A stretch of DNA of 64,000 bases, taken from contig NZ_JAMHIW010000020.1 in assembly GCF_023896955.1 (NCBI RefSeq), positions 1 to 64,000 on the forward strand, given 5' to 3'. The position numbers and the translations under genes were made by a program. Positions 50,933 through 59,701 of the stretch are shown here, in pieces. Origin of the DNA: Micromonospora sp. RHAY321. GTDB taxonomy: Bacteria > Actinomycetota > Actinomycetes > Mycobacteriales > Micromonosporaceae. Numbering within the stretch: the first letter of the stretch is position 1; each line of letters starts with the position of its first letter. Below the pieces are notes generated by a model, which ran no database searches, was not told where the DNA came from, and was given only the letters and a program-made list of their open reading frames with translations.

Positions 50933-50974
50933 CCACGAAGGCCCGTTCCCCCGTGGGGGAGCGGGCCTTCGTGG
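50933..50974. terminator. Bidirectional terminator after ctaF
   Basis: CCACGAAGGCCCG (50933-50945) pairs perfectly with CGGGCCTTCGTGG (50962-50974); an inner TCCCCC/GGGGGA pairing extends it. It separates ctaF from the convergent small zinc-ribbon-like gene. Confidence 0.88.
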
Positions 50975-51012
50975 TCGTCGGGGAGCCCTGGCTCTCCGGC
51001 CGCTGTCGTGGC

Positions 51013-51219
51013 TCAGGCGGCGCGGCGGCGGGTGGGCTGGCGGCGTCTGCGGTCGGCCAGTCGGGTGACGCCGAAGGTGAACGTGGCGATCACCACGGCG
51101 GCGCCGCAGCCGGTGCAGACCAGCTCGGGACAGTCGGCGCCGTGGCCGTCGACGCAGGGCGGCGCCTCGAACGGTGCCACGCCCTCGCAGACGTCGCAGT
51201 AGAGCTCGCGGTCCGACAC
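51013..51219 (-). CDS. Small cysteine-rich (zinc-ribbon-like) protein, 68 aa
   Basis: An unrecognised 68-residue protein with Cys at positions 8, 11, 22 (or 29), 30, 35 and 38: MSDRELYCDVCEGVAPFE, then GHGADCPELVCTGCGAAVV. The CxxC pairs suggest a zinc ribbon. The C-terminus is basic (RLADRRRRQPTRRRAA). ATG 51219 follows GAGGAGACGCC, a good ribosome binding site. Similar short cysteine-rich proteins lie next to cytochrome oxidase genes in related actinomycetes, but I cannot assign a function. Confidence 0.75.
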   Translation of the reverse strand: MSDRELYCDVCEGVAPFEAPPCVDGHGADCPELVCTGCGAAVVIATFTFGVTRLADRRRRQPTRRRAA

Positions 51220-51372
51220 GGGCGTCTCCTCTCATTACGGGCGGCCCGCCCCCGGAGGCCACAACGGCGCGTAACGGAAGCGGAGAACTACTCGACTGTA
51301 GTTTCGCACCCGGGTCCGACATTTCCGCGCGCTCCGCCCAGCGGTAGCCGGCAGGCAGGCACCCGGGTCGGG

Positions 51373-52419
51373 TCAGGCGGTGGTGGCGGTCTCGATCCAG
51401 CGGTCGAGGGTGGCGGCCGCCGCGCCGGAGTCGATCGCCTCGGCCGCGCGGTCCAGGCCCGCGCGCAGCGCCTCGGTCAGGTCGCCGTCGAGCGGGCCCT
51501 GGGTGGCCAGCGCCGCCGCGGCGTTGACCAGCACCGCGTCCCGCACCGGGCCGGTCTCGCCGGCCAGCAGGCGGCGGGCCACGCCGGCGTTGTACGCCGC
51601 GTCACCGCCGCGCAGGTCGCTGAGGGTGGACCGGGGCACCCCCAGGTCCGTCGCGTCCAGCACGGCCTCGCGTACGGTGCCGCCCTGTGCCGCCCAGACC
51701 CGGGTCGGTGCGGCCGTGGTGAACTCGTCCAGCCCGTCCTCGCCGCGCATCACGATCGCCGAGTCGCCGCGGCCGGCGAAGACGCTGGCCATCACCGGGG
51801 CCATCCGGGCGTCGAAGCAGCCGACCGCGCCGGCGCGGGGGCGGGCCGGGTTGGTCAGCGGGCCGAGGAAGTTGAAGAAGGTGGGCACGCCCACCTCGCG
51901 ACGGACCGGGCCGGCGTGCCGCATTCCGGGGTGGAACCGGGCCGCGAAGCAGAACCCGATGCCCGCCTCCTCGACACAGCGGGCGACCTGCTCGGGGCCC
52001 AGGTCCAGCGGGATGCCGAGGAACTCCAGCAGGTCGGCGGTGCCGCACAGCGAGGAGGCGGCCCGGTTGCCGTGCTTCACGACGCGGACGCCCGCGCCGG
52101 CGACCACCAGCGCCGTCATCGTGGAGATGTTGACCGTGTGGGCGAGGTCACCGCCGGTGCCGACCACGTCGAGCGCGGTGCGGCGCAGCTCCTCGGGGAG
52201 CACCACCGGGACCGAGCGAGCCAGCATCGCCTCCACCAGGCCGGCCAACTCGGCCGGGGTCTCACCCTTGGCCCGCAGCGCCACGGCGAAGCCGGCGATC
52301 TGCGCCGCGCTGGCCGAGCCGGCCATGATCTCGCCCATCGCCCAGGCGGTGTCGGCGGTGGACAGCTCGTCGCCGCGCAGCAGCGCGTTGAGCAGGTGCG
52401 GCCAGGTCCGATCGCCCAT
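51373..52419 (-). CDS. trpD: Anthranilate phosphoribosyltransferase
   Basis: Second step of tryptophan synthesis, joining PRPP and anthranilate; 348 residues. Motifs: DVVGTGGDLAHTVNIST (PRPP-binding GTGGD), VKHGNRAASSLCGTADLLE, RFHPGMRHAGPVRREVG and FFNFLGPLTNPARP. ATG 52419 is the start; the longer frame upstream to 52617 is not conserved. The mycobacterial orthologue Rv2192c lies at the same position beside ctaE. Other trp genes are absent here, so it is an isolated trpD. Confidence 0.96.
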   Translation of the reverse strand: MGDRTWPHLLNALLRGDELSTADTAWAMGEIMAGSASAAQIAGFAVALRAKGETPAELAGLVEAMLARSVPVVLPEELRRTALDVVGTGGDLAHTVNISTMTALVVAGAGVRVVKHGNRAASSLCGTADLLEFLGIPLDLGPEQVARCVEEAGIGFCFAARFHPGMRHAGPVRREVGVPTFFNFLGPLTNPARPRAGAVGCFDARMAPVMASVFAGRGDSAIVMRGEDGLDEFTTAAPTRVWAAQGGTVREAVLDATDLGVPRSTLSDLRGGDAAYNAGVARRLLAGETGPVRDAVLVNAAAALATQGPLDGDLTEALRAGLDRAAEAIDSGAAAATLDRWIETATTA

Positions 52420-52508
52420 GGCGGGCCTCCCGAGCGTACGAAGTGCGGGTGGGCTGGAACCGGCGCCGACTTCTCCGGCGCCGTGGCGGTGCCGGGATGC
52501 GGGGGACG

Positions 52509-52904
52509 TCAGGCGGGTGCGTGCGTCCGCAGCAGCTCGGCCACCGTGCTGCCGGTGGTCACCGGGTCGAGCGGGTGCACCAGCGTCGCGTCGACCTCGG
52601 CGTACGCGGCGAGCCATCGGTCGGCGGCGCGGGCGATCACCACGCAGGTCGGGGGAGCGTCGTCCCGGTCGTCCTTGATCTGCCGGGCGATGCCGATGCC
52701 GCCGCCCGGGCTGGCCTCGCCGTCGAGCAGCAGCAGGTCGATCTCGTAGTCGTCGACGAGCCGGATGGTCTCGGCGTAGGTCGACGCGTCGACGAACTCG
52801 ATCTGCAGCCCGGGCGCGGGCCGGGTGCCGACGGCCAGCCGCATCCGGTCACGGACCTGCGGGTCGTCGCTGTAGAGCAGGACGGTGCACTGACGATCGC
52901 TCAT
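52509..52904 (-). CDS. Stand-alone response-regulator receiver-like protein, atypical
   Basis: A 131-residue receiver-domain protein without an output domain. Beta-1 ends with the acidic pair in LLYSDDPQVRDRM, and the phosphoacceptor Asp is in IDLLLLDGEASPGG. The usual Thr/Ser after beta-4 is Ala (VVIARAADR) and the invariant Lys after beta-5 is replaced (ATLVHPLDP has no Lys), so phosphorylation-dependent switching may be lost or altered. No histidine kinase gene is near. ATG 52904 is chosen because the conserved domain begins there. It is upstream of trpD on the same strand with about a 90-base gap. Confidence 0.85.
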   Translation of the reverse strand: MSDRQCTVLLYSDDPQVRDRMRLAVGTRPAPGLQIEFVDASTYAETIRLVDDYEIDLLLLDGEASPGGGIGIARQIKDDRDDAPPTCVVIARAADRWLAAYAEVDATLVHPLDPVTTGSTVAELLRTHAPA

Positions 52905-53010
52905 GGCTGGACTGGCTCCCACCTCGTAGCTGCCCGCCGATCGTACCGGTCGACGTGACGCAGTCGACATCCCGCCCGTCGCCGGGTGCCCGGCGTACCG
53001 TCGGCGCAGC

Positions 53011-53988
53011 TCAGGCGGCCGCGGCGTCGGCGGCGCGCTCGCGCGCCTCCTGGCGGTCCAGCTCGCGGTCGACCCGGCGGGCCTCCCGCTCGGACTGCTT
53101 GACCCACTGCACGACCAGCACCGCGAGCATGGTCACACTGACGAACTCGCCTCCGGCCCAGAGGATGCCGCCGGCGAGCACCTGGTCGGCCCAGGGGTCG
53201 GCCCAGCCCAGGTTGAGCGAGGGGTACCAGTCGCCGCCGAAGAGCGTGCTGCTCTGCATGATGGTGAGCCCGAGCACGGTGTGGAACGGCACGGAGAGCA
53301 GCATCAGCAGCGCCCGCGCCGGGTACGGCCAGCGGCCGGGCAGCGGGTCGAGGCCGAGCAGCGGCCAGAAGAACACGCAGCCGGTCATGATGAAGTGCGC
53401 GTGCACCAGCTCGTGCGCCCAGGCGTGTTCCAGGGTGAAGCGGTACAGGTCGCTGAAGTACAGCGCGAACGGATTGACCACGAAGATGGCGAACGCCACC
53501 AGCGGGAAGCTGTAGACCCGGGCGACGCGGCTGTGCACGATCGCCAGCAGGCGCTTGCGCGGCCGGAGCGGGAGGGTCCGCAGCGCCAGCGTCATGGGCG
53601 CACCCAGCGCGAGGAAGATCGGCGCCACCATGGAGAGCACCATGTGCTGGATCATGTGCACCGACAGCAGCGCGGTGTCGTACGCGTGCAGCCCGCTCAC
53701 CGTGACCAGCGCGATGCCGCCGAGGCCGGGGCCGAGGAAGAACACCGTCCGGGAGATGGGCCAGCGGTCGCCGCGCAGGCGCAGCCGGTACACCCCGTAG
53801 AGGTAGAGGCCGGCGGCGAGCACCAGGCCGAGGGCCAGCCAGCTGTCCAGCCGGGTCTCGGTCAGCACCGTGCCGACGGTGAACGGGGGCGGGGTCGCCT
53901 CACCCCCGGCGGCCAGCGCCGGGGTGCCCGCGAGCACCGCGGCCGGGGCGGCCGAGGTCGCGGCGAGGATCGGATCGACGTGCAGCAC
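53011..53988 (-). CDS. ctaG: Cytochrome c oxidase assembly protein CtaG (caa3 type)
   Basis: Polytopic membrane protein, 325 residues, of the caa3_CtaG family thought to help copper insertion or assembly of aa3 oxidase. The central region has the conserved histidines SVHMIQHMVLSMVAPIFLALGAP, FTLEHAWAHELVHAHFIMTGCVFFWPLLGLDPLP and SVPFHTVLGLTIM, and seven or so membrane segments. GTG 53988 is chosen; the frame beyond it (to 54534) is antisense to ctaE and unsupported. The C-terminus is a charged coiled stretch (EREARRVDRELDRQEARERA). It is divergent from ctaE, whose product belongs to the same oxidase. Confidence 0.9.
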   Translation of the reverse strand: MLHVDPILAATSAAPAAVLAGTPALAAGGEATPPPFTVGTVLTETRLDSWLALGLVLAAGLYLYGVYRLRLRGDRWPISRTVFFLGPGLGGIALVTVSGLHAYDTALLSVHMIQHMVLSMVAPIFLALGAPMTLALRTLPLRPRKRLLAIVHSRVARVYSFPLVAFAIFVVNPFALYFSDLYRFTLEHAWAHELVHAHFIMTGCVFFWPLLGLDPLPGRWPYPARALLMLLSVPFHTVLGLTIMQSSTLFGGDWYPSLNLGWADPWADQVLAGGILWAGGEFVSVTMLAVLVVQWVKQSEREARRVDRELDRQEARERAADAAAA

Positions 53989-54096
53989 GCTTTTCAGGCT
54001 AGGCCAGGCGAACCGGACCCTGACGCCCGGGCCACGGAAGGCGCAGGTTTGCCACCCCGCTGATCGCCGGCCCCGGTCAGGGGCAATAATGACGGC

Positions 54097-54696
54097 GTGA
54101 CTGCGGCCCCAGCCATTGACAAGAGCCGGATCCACTCCCTGACCCGACCCAACATGGTCAGCGTCGGGACGATCGTGTGGCTCTCCAGCGAACTTATGTT
54201 CTTCGCGGCGCTGTTCGCGATGTACTTCTCCATCCGCGCGGCTGCGCCGGAGCAGTGGGAGAAGCACACCGAGCACCTGAACATCCCGTACGCGACCACC
54301 TTCACCGTGATCCTGGTGCTCTCGTCGGTGACGTGCCAGCTCGGCGTCTTCGCCGCGGAGAAGGGCGACGTGCACGCGCTGCGGCGTTGGTTCACCATCA
54401 CCTTCGTGATGGGTCTGATCTTCGTGCTCGGCCAGCTCAACGAGTACCGCACGCTGGTGCACGAGGGCGTCAAGATCAACGAAGACGGCTACGGCTCGAT
54501 GTTCTACCTGACCACCGGCTTCCACGGCCTGCACGTGACCGGCGGTCTGGTCGCCTTCATCATCTTCATGATCCGTACGACCATGGGCCGGTTCACGCCG
54601 GCGCAGGCGACCTCAGCGATCGTCGTGTCGTACTACTGGCACTTCGTCGACGTCGTGTGGATCGGGCTGTACGCCATGATCTACTGGCTTCAGTGA
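54097..54696 (+). CDS. ctaE: Cytochrome c oxidase subunit III
   Basis: Membrane subunit III of aa3 oxidase, 199 residues, five membrane segments. Family motifs include TIVWLSSELMFFAALFAMYFSIRA, LNEYRTLV, GSMFYLTTGFHGLHVTGGL and SYYWHFVDVVWIGLYAMIYWL. GTG 54097 is the start; AATAAT at 54085-54090 just upstream may be a -10, which would make the mRNA nearly leaderless. It leads the ctaE-qcrC-qcrA-qcrB cluster, the standard actinobacterial order for the bcc-aa3 supercomplex. Confidence 0.97.
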   Translation: MTAAPAIDKSRIHSLTRPNMVSVGTIVWLSSELMFFAALFAMYFSIRAAAPEQWEKHTEHLNIPYATTFTVILVLSSVTCQLGVFAAEKGDVHALRRWFTITFVMGLIFVLGQLNEYRTLVHEGVKINEDGYGSMFYLTTGFHGLHVTGGLVAFIIFMIRTTMGRFTPAQATSAIVVSYYWHFVDVVWIGLYAMIYWLQ

Positions 54697-54768
54697 TCTT
54701 GGCGCGTCACGAACCGCGCCGCTGCTCCGTCCCCTGAGACAAGGTCCAACCGGTTAAGGACACAGCTC

Positions 54769-55605
54769 ATGACTTCTGACAACGACCGCCGACGCGGTCT
54801 GCTCGCGCGGTTGCGCGGGCGGCCCGCCGCGCGCAGCAGGGGCCGCCGCCGGCTGGGTGCCGCGGTCCGGCTGTTCGCCGCGCTGATGCTCGCCGGCGGC
54901 GCCTACACCGTCTTCGCCCCCGGCGCGCAGGCGCAGGACAACCCGCCGCTGACCGGTGCCGCCGCCGAGGGCAAGGCGCTGTTCGACGTGAGCTGTGTGA
55001 CCTGCCACGGACGCAACGCCCAGGGCGTCGAGGGTCGCGGGCCGAGCCTGGTCGGCGTCGGCGCGGCCTCGGTCGAGTTCCAGGTCAGCTCCGGCCGGAT
55101 GCCGATGGCCCGGCAGGAGGCCCAGGCGCACCGCAAGCCCCCGCTCTTCACCGACGAGCAGACCCGCCAGCTGGCCCAGTACATCCAGGAGCTCGGCGGC
55201 GGCCCGATCGTGCCGGAGGGTGACAACCTCCACGAGGACGCCAACATCGCCGCCGGCGGTGAGCTGTTCCGGATCAACTGCTCGCAGTGCCACGCCTTCG
55301 GCGGTGGCGGCGGCGCGCTCTCCTCGGGCAAGTTCGCCCCGAGCCTGCGTCCGGCCAGCGACCGGCAGATCTACGCGGCGATGCTGAGCGGCCCGCAGAA
55401 CATGCCGGTGTTCGGCGACAACCAGCTTCGGCCGGAGCAGAAGGCCGACATCATCGCCTACATCCAGGAGACGCTGAAGCACGACCAGGACCCGGGTGGG
55501 TTCAACCTCGGCCGGTACGGGCCGTCCACCGAGGGTCTGGCGATCTTCCTGATTGGCATCGTGGCGCTCGTCTTCGCTAGCCTGTGGATTGCGGGCAAGT
55601 CGTGA
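54769..55605 (+). CDS. qcrC: Cytochrome bc complex diheme cytochrome c subunit
   Basis: Diheme cytochrome cc subunit of the actinobacterial bcc complex, 278 residues. After an Arg-rich N-terminus there is a membrane segment (LFAALMLAGGAYTVF), then two cytochrome c folds with heme-binding CVTCH and CSQCH. Distal Met ligands are likely in the SSGRMPMA and GPQNMPVFGDNQL segments. A C-terminal membrane anchor (GLAIFLIGIVALVFASLWIAG) completes the typical topology. The second heme passes electrons directly to the aa3 oxidase, replacing a soluble cytochrome c. ATG 54769. Confidence 0.97.
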   Translation: MTSDNDRRRGLLARLRGRPAARSRGRRRLGAAVRLFAALMLAGGAYTVFAPGAQAQDNPPLTGAAAEGKALFDVSCVTCHGRNAQGVEGRGPSLVGVGAASVEFQVSSGRMPMARQEAQAHRKPPLFTDEQTRQLAQYIQELGGGPIVPEGDNLHEDANIAAGGELFRINCSQCHAFGGGGGALSSGKFAPSLRPASDRQIYAAMLSGPQNMPVFGDNQLRPEQKADIIAYIQETLKHDQDPGGFNLGRYGPSTEGLAIFLIGIVALVFASLWIAGKS

Positions 55606-55669
55606 CCGAGCGGATCATCCGATTCAGTGCTGTGGTGCCGCTCGGCGCCACCCGTAGCGAGGTGACGGC

Positions 55670-56752
55670 ATGAGCACGGAGCACCAGGCCCAGCAGGCCC
55701 GGGAGCCGCTCGACATCAACGCGCCCGGGGTGACCCGGTTCGACATCGTCCGCGAGGGTGCGCGCCGGGACGACATCGAGATCGTCCACTACGAACCGCA
55801 GGTGCAGCCCGGCACCAAGGCCGAGCGTCGCCTGACCCGGGTCGTGGCCGGGATGTTCCTGATCACCGGCCTGGCGGCGACCGCCTTCCTGGCGATCTAC
55901 ATCTGGTGGCCGTGGCAGTACGAGCCGGGCCGTGGCGGCGACAAGTTCTACACCCCGCTGCTCGGCCTCACCCTCGGCGTCGCGCTGCTCGCCGTCGGCT
56001 TCGGCATCCTGACCTGGGGCAAGAAGTTGCTGCCCAAGGAGGTCTCGATCCAGGACCGGCACGAGGGCGCGGTGGACGAGGACAGCCGCACCGTCACCGG
56101 CCAGACCATGCTCTACATGGCCGACGAGCTGGGTGTGAAGCGTCGCCCCCTGCTCGGCATCTCGCTGCTGGCCGGTCTCGCGCCGGTCGGCGCGGTGGTC
56201 GCGGCGCCGCTGGTCGGCGGTCTGATCTCCCAGCCGCACAAGAACAACCAGATGTTCACCACCGGCTTCGCGGCGGCCGAGGGCGGCGAGCGGGTCCGCC
56301 TGGTCCGCGAGGACGGCCGGCCGGTCCGCCCCGCGGACATCAGCAGCGGTGGCCAGCTGACGGTCTTCCCGGGCATCGAGCACGGCGTGAGCAACCAGCA
56401 CGCCGACTCGCCGACGCTGCTGATCCACCTGCGGGACTCCGACGCACAGGAGTCGCGCCGGGCGAACGAGCGGATCGGCCACGGCGACTACATGTGGGGC
56501 AACTACGCCGCGTACTCCAAGATCTGCACCCACGCTGGCTGCCCCGCGAGCCTGTTCGAGCAGCAGACCAACCGGCTGCTCTGCCCGTGCCACCAGTCCC
56601 AGTTCCTGATCACCGACAACGCCCGGCCCGTCTTCGGCCCCGCCAGCCGGCGGCTGCCGCAGTTGCCGATCGAGGTGGACTCCGAGGGCTTCTTCGTGGC
56701 GAAGTCCGACTACACCGAGACCGTCGGGCCTGATTTCTGGGAGCGGCCATGA
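55670..56752 (+). CDS. qcrA: Rieske iron-sulfur subunit of bcc complex
   Basis: Rieske [2Fe-2S] protein, 360 residues. The N-terminal ~180 residues include three membrane segments, the actinobacterial arrangement (VVAGMFLITGLAATAFLAIYIWW, LLGLTLGVALLAVGFGILTW and LLGISLLAGLAPVGAVVAAPL). The cluster ligands are in CTHAGCPAS and CPCHQSQF. ATG 55670 follows CGAGGTGACGGC. Its stop overlaps the qcrB start as ATGA (56749-56752), giving translational coupling. Confidence 0.97.
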   Translation: MSTEHQAQQAREPLDINAPGVTRFDIVREGARRDDIEIVHYEPQVQPGTKAERRLTRVVAGMFLITGLAATAFLAIYIWWPWQYEPGRGGDKFYTPLLGLTLGVALLAVGFGILTWGKKLLPKEVSIQDRHEGAVDEDSRTVTGQTMLYMADELGVKRRPLLGISLLAGLAPVGAVVAAPLVGGLISQPHKNNQMFTTGFAAAEGGERVRLVREDGRPVRPADISSGGQLTVFPGIEHGVSNQHADSPTLLIHLRDSDAQESRRANERIGHGDYMWGNYAAYSKICTHAGCPASLFEQQTNRLLCPCHQSQFLITDNARPVFGPASRRLPQLPIEVDSEGFFVAKSDYTETVGPDFWERP

Positions 56753-58380
56753 AGCGTCGAAAGTTTGACCTTGCGGCGACGCCGGGCAAGGCCGCGGTGG
56801 GAGTGGACGACCGCTTCCAGGTGGCCACCCCGCTGCGCCGGTTGCTGAACAAGGTCTTCCCGGACCACTGGTCCTTCCTCCTCGGCGAGATCGCGCTGTT
56901 CTCGTTCGTGGTGCTGCTGCTGACCGGTGTGTTCCTGACCTTCTTCTTCGAGCCCGCCATGACCGAGGTGGTCTACGACGGCAGCTACGCGCCGTTGCAG
57001 GGCACGCCGATGTCCGCCGCGTACGCCTCCAGCCTGGACCTGTCGTTCGACGTCCGGGGCGGTCTGGTGATGCGGCAGATGCACCACTGGGCGGCGCTGC
57101 TGTTCATGGCCGCGATCGTCGTGCACATGCTGCGGGTCTTCTTCACCGGCGCCTTCCGCAAGCCGCGGGAGACCAACTGGATCATCGGCTCGCTGCTGTT
57201 CTGGGTCGGCTTCCTGGCCGGCTTCACCGGTTACTCCCTGCCGGACGACGGCCTGTCCGGCACCGGCCTGCGGATCGCCTCGGCGATCATGCTGTCCATC
57301 CCGGTGATCGGCTCGTGGCTCACCTCGTCGATCTTCGGTGGTGAGTTCCCCGGCACGATCATCATCAGCCGGTTCTTCATCGCCCACGTGCTGCTCATCC
57401 CGGGCCTGCTGGTCGCGCTGATCAGCGTCCACCTGGGTCTGGTCTTCAAGCAGAAGCACACCCAGTGGCCCGGCCCCGGCCGGACCAACGGCAACGTGGT
57501 CGGCGAGCGGATGTTCCCGCGGTACGCGCTGAAGCAGGGCGGCTTCTTCATGGTCGTCTTCGGCGTCATCGCGCTGATGGGCGGTCTGTTCCAGATCAAC
57601 CCGATCTGGCTGTTCGGTCCGTACGAGGCGTGGGTGGTCTCCGCCGCCAGCCAGCCCGACTGGTACGTCATGTTCCTCGACGGCTCGACGCGGCTCATGC
57701 CGGCGTGGGAGATCAACATCCCGATCGGCGACGGGTACGTCATCCCGCCGCTGTTCTGGCCGACGGTGGTGCTGCCCGGCATCCTGGTGGGCCTGTCGAC
57801 GATGTACCCGTTCCTGGAGGCCCGGCACCTCAAGGACCGCAAGAGCCACAACCTGCTCCAGCGGCCCCGCGACGTTCCGGCCCGCACCGCGGTCGGCGCC
57901 ATGGCCGTCGCCTTCTACGTCGTGCTGACGCTCTCCGGCGCCAACGACGTGATCGCCGACAAGTTCCAGATCAGCCTCAACGCGATGACCTGGGCCGGCC
58001 GGATCGGCCTGCTGGTGGCCCCGCCGCTGGCGTACTACGTCACCTACCGGCTCTGCCTGGGTCTGCAGCAGCACGACCGGGAGGTGCTCGCGCACGGCGT
58101 GGAGACCGGCATCATCCGGCGCCTGCCGGACGGCCGGTTCGTCGAGGTGCACCAGCCGCTCAGCGCGGCCGACGGGCACGCGGACGGCCACGGCGAGCTG
58201 GAGTACGCCGGCTGGGTGGTGCCCAAGAAGATGAACCGGCTCGGGGCTCTCGGCCCGGCGGTCCGGGGCTTCTTCTACCCGATCGAGAAGCCGGTCGAGG
58301 CACCGGTTTCGCCGGGCCACCCGCCCGTCGAGGCCCGGCCCGAGCGCGAGGAGATCGGCAGCGGCGAGAGCCGCCGCTGA
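56749..58380 (+). CDS. qcrB: Cytochrome b subunit of bcc complex
   Basis: Cytochrome b of the menaquinol:cytochrome c reductase, 543 residues. Eight core membrane segments with the heme-ligand His pairs in RQMHHWAALLFMAAIVVHMLRVFFTG and FFIAHVLLIPGLLVALISVHLG. The Qo-site region has the NPIWLFGPYEAW stretch (PEWY-like loop replaced by YEAW/PDWYVMFLDG, as in actinobacteria), and a long C-terminal extension carries the extra basic residues typical of actinobacterial QcrB, the target of telacebec-like inhibitors in mycobacteria. ATG 56749 overlaps the qcrA stop. A strong terminator follows. Confidence 0.97.
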   Translation: MKRRKFDLAATPGKAAVGVDDRFQVATPLRRLLNKVFPDHWSFLLGEIALFSFVVLLLTGVFLTFFFEPAMTEVVYDGSYAPLQGTPMSAAYASSLDLSFDVRGGLVMRQMHHWAALLFMAAIVVHMLRVFFTGAFRKPRETNWIIGSLLFWVGFLAGFTGYSLPDDGLSGTGLRIASAIMLSIPVIGSWLTSSIFGGEFPGTIIISRFFIAHVLLIPGLLVALISVHLGLVFKQKHTQWPGPGRTNGNVVGERMFPRYALKQGGFFMVVFGVIALMGGLFQINPIWLFGPYEAWVVSAASQPDWYVMFLDGSTRLMPAWEINIPIGDGYVIPPLFWPTVVLPGILVGLSTMYPFLEARHLKDRKSHNLLQRPRDVPARTAVGAMAVAFYVVLTLSGANDVIADKFQISLNAMTWAGRIGLLVAPPLAYYVTYRLCLGLQQHDREVLAHGVETGIIRRLPDGRFVEVHQPLSAADGHADGHGELEYAGWVVPKKMNRLGALGPAVRGFFYPIEKPVEAPVSPGHPPVEARPEREEIGSGESRR

Positions 58381-58398
58381 CCCACCGAACGCACCGTT

Positions 58399-58434
58399 AC
58401 GTGGCGCCCGCCGGATTTCCGGCGGGCGCCACGT
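58399..58434 (+). terminator. Intrinsic terminator after qcrB
   Basis: ACGTGGCGCCCGCCGG (58399-58414) pairs perfectly with CCGGCGGGCGCCACGT (58419-58434), loop ATTT, followed by CGTTTC. Confidence 0.92.
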
Positions 58435-58572
58435 CGTTTCGGCGTCCCCGCCCATCCGGCCAGGAGTCGGACGGGCACGGCGCGACCGGTCGACCCCGCG
58501 CGACGGGCGATCGCAGGAATAACCCCGGTGAGCCGGGTATCCGTGCGGTCCAACGTCTCAAGGGGGGGAAGC

Positions 58573-59262
58573 ATGTTGGGTATCAAACGCCTCGGCCTGT
58601 TGGCCGCGCTGGTACTGGTCGGCATTGCGCCGGCCACGGCCGCGCAGGCCGCGGCACAGCCGTCGACGCAGGACACCCAGTATCTGCAGGCGGTGCACCA
58701 GGTCAACCTGTTCGAGATCACCGCCGGTGACCTGGCCCAGCAGAAGGGCCAGAACCAGGGGGTCAAGGACCTGGGCGCGATGTTGAAGACCGACCACACC
58801 CAGCTGGACCAGACGGTGCAGCAGACCGCGTCCCAGCTCGGGGTGGAACTGCCGAACGAGCCCAGCGCCGATCAGCAGGCCGTCATCGACCAGCTGAACA
58901 ACGCCAGCGGCGCGGAGTTCGACCGGCTCTGGGTGACCAGCGAGCTGGCCGGTCACGTCCAGGCCATCCAGGCCACCCAGACGGAGATCTCGCAGGGCTC
59001 CGAGCAGTCGGTGGTCCAGTTGGCCCAGACCGCCCTGCCGATCCTGCAGGCGCACTATGACGAGCTGGTCCAGCTCGCCAACCAGCTGGGCATCCCGGTC
59101 CCGCAGGCCAGCGCCAGCGGCACGCCCAGCCCGGGCGGCACGGGCACCGAGTCGCCGGCTCCGGGCGGCACCGGCACCGAGTCCCCGGCTCCGGGCGGCA
59201 CGACCGAATCGCCGGCTCCGGGCGGCGGCACCACCGAGACGCCGGCTCCGACCGAGAGCTGA
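58573..59262 (+). CDS. Secreted DUF4142 protein
   Basis: Exported protein of 229 residues with a ferritin-like four-helix DUF4142 domain, function unknown. ATG 58573 follows a very strong AAGGGGGGGAAG ribosome binding site; the longer frame to 58528 is rejected. A signal peptide (LGIKRLGLLAALVLVGIAPATAAQA) is followed by the domain (YLQAVHQVNLFEITAGDLAQQKG ... GVKDLGAMLKTDHTQLDQTV ... VQLAQTALPILQAHYDEL). The last ~45 residues are a Thr/Pro/Gly/Ser-rich tail of repeated GGTGTESPAP units, likely a wall-spanning or disordered stretch. Confidence 0.9.
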   Translation: MLGIKRLGLLAALVLVGIAPATAAQAAAQPSTQDTQYLQAVHQVNLFEITAGDLAQQKGQNQGVKDLGAMLKTDHTQLDQTVQQTASQLGVELPNEPSADQQAVIDQLNNASGAEFDRLWVTSELAGHVQAIQATQTEISQGSEQSVVQLAQTALPILQAHYDELVQLANQLGIPVPQASASGTPSPGGTGTESPAPGGTGTESPAPGGTTESPAPGGGTTETPAPTES

Positions 59263-59277
59263 CGTAGCGGCAGCAGA

Positions 59278-59308
59278 CGGCCGGTCCACCCACGCGGTGG
59301 ACCGGCCG
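59278..59308. terminator. Bidirectional terminator after DUF4142 gene
   Basis: CGGCCGGTCCACC (59278-59290) pairs with GGTGGACCGGCCG (59296-59308), loop CACGC. It lies between two convergent genes. Confidence 0.88.
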
Positions 59309-59334
59309 CCGTGCGTCCGGCACCGGCCTGCGGG

Positions 59335-59622
59335 TCAGTCGGCGCTGGCCAGGCCGATCGCGAACGCCTCCTCCAGGTCGTGCTGGGAGTACGCGCGGAA
59401 CGCGATGTGCGACTCGGTGTTGAGCACGCCCGGCACCTTGGAGATGCTGCCCGCGATGACCTGGGCGATCTGGTCGAACTCGCGGACCCGGACGATGGCG
59501 ATGAGGTCGACGTGCCCGGCCACCGAGTAGACCTCGCTCACGCCGGGAAGGTTGGCCAGGTTCTCCGCAACCTCGGGGATCGCGTCGGTGGCGCAGTCGA
59601 TCAGCACGATCGCGGTGATCAC
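59335..59622 (-). CDS. Stand-alone Lrp/AsnC ligand-binding (RAM) domain protein
   Basis: A 95-residue protein that is only the C-terminal RAM effector domain of Lrp/AsnC regulators, lacking the helix-turn-helix: ITAIVLIDCATDAIPEVAENLANLPGVSEVYSVAGHVDLIAIVRV and the GVLNTESHIAF strand that follows. Such stand-alone RAM proteins form oligomers that bind amino acids and may modulate full-length Lrp proteins. GTG 59622 is the start; TTCTCC-type spacing upstream is poor. It converges with the DUF4142 gene and is downstream of the nucleotidyltransferase gene on the same strand. Confidence 0.9.
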   Translation of the reverse strand: MITAIVLIDCATDAIPEVAENLANLPGVSEVYSVAGHVDLIAIVRVREFDQIAQVIAGSISKVPGVLNTESHIAFRAYSQHDLEEAFAIGLASAD

Positions 59623-59701
59623 GGCACATTTCTCCGTTCGTCGGCGTCGTCGCCCATGCTAGATGTTTCCGCCCGGGCCTGGAGGCGGGAGCCGTCGGGG
59701 C

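Noticed and set aside
49492..58380. Absence of cytochrome oxidase subunit I among cta/qcr genes
   Set aside because: Not anomalous; in mycobacteria and other actinobacteria ctaD lies at a separate locus.
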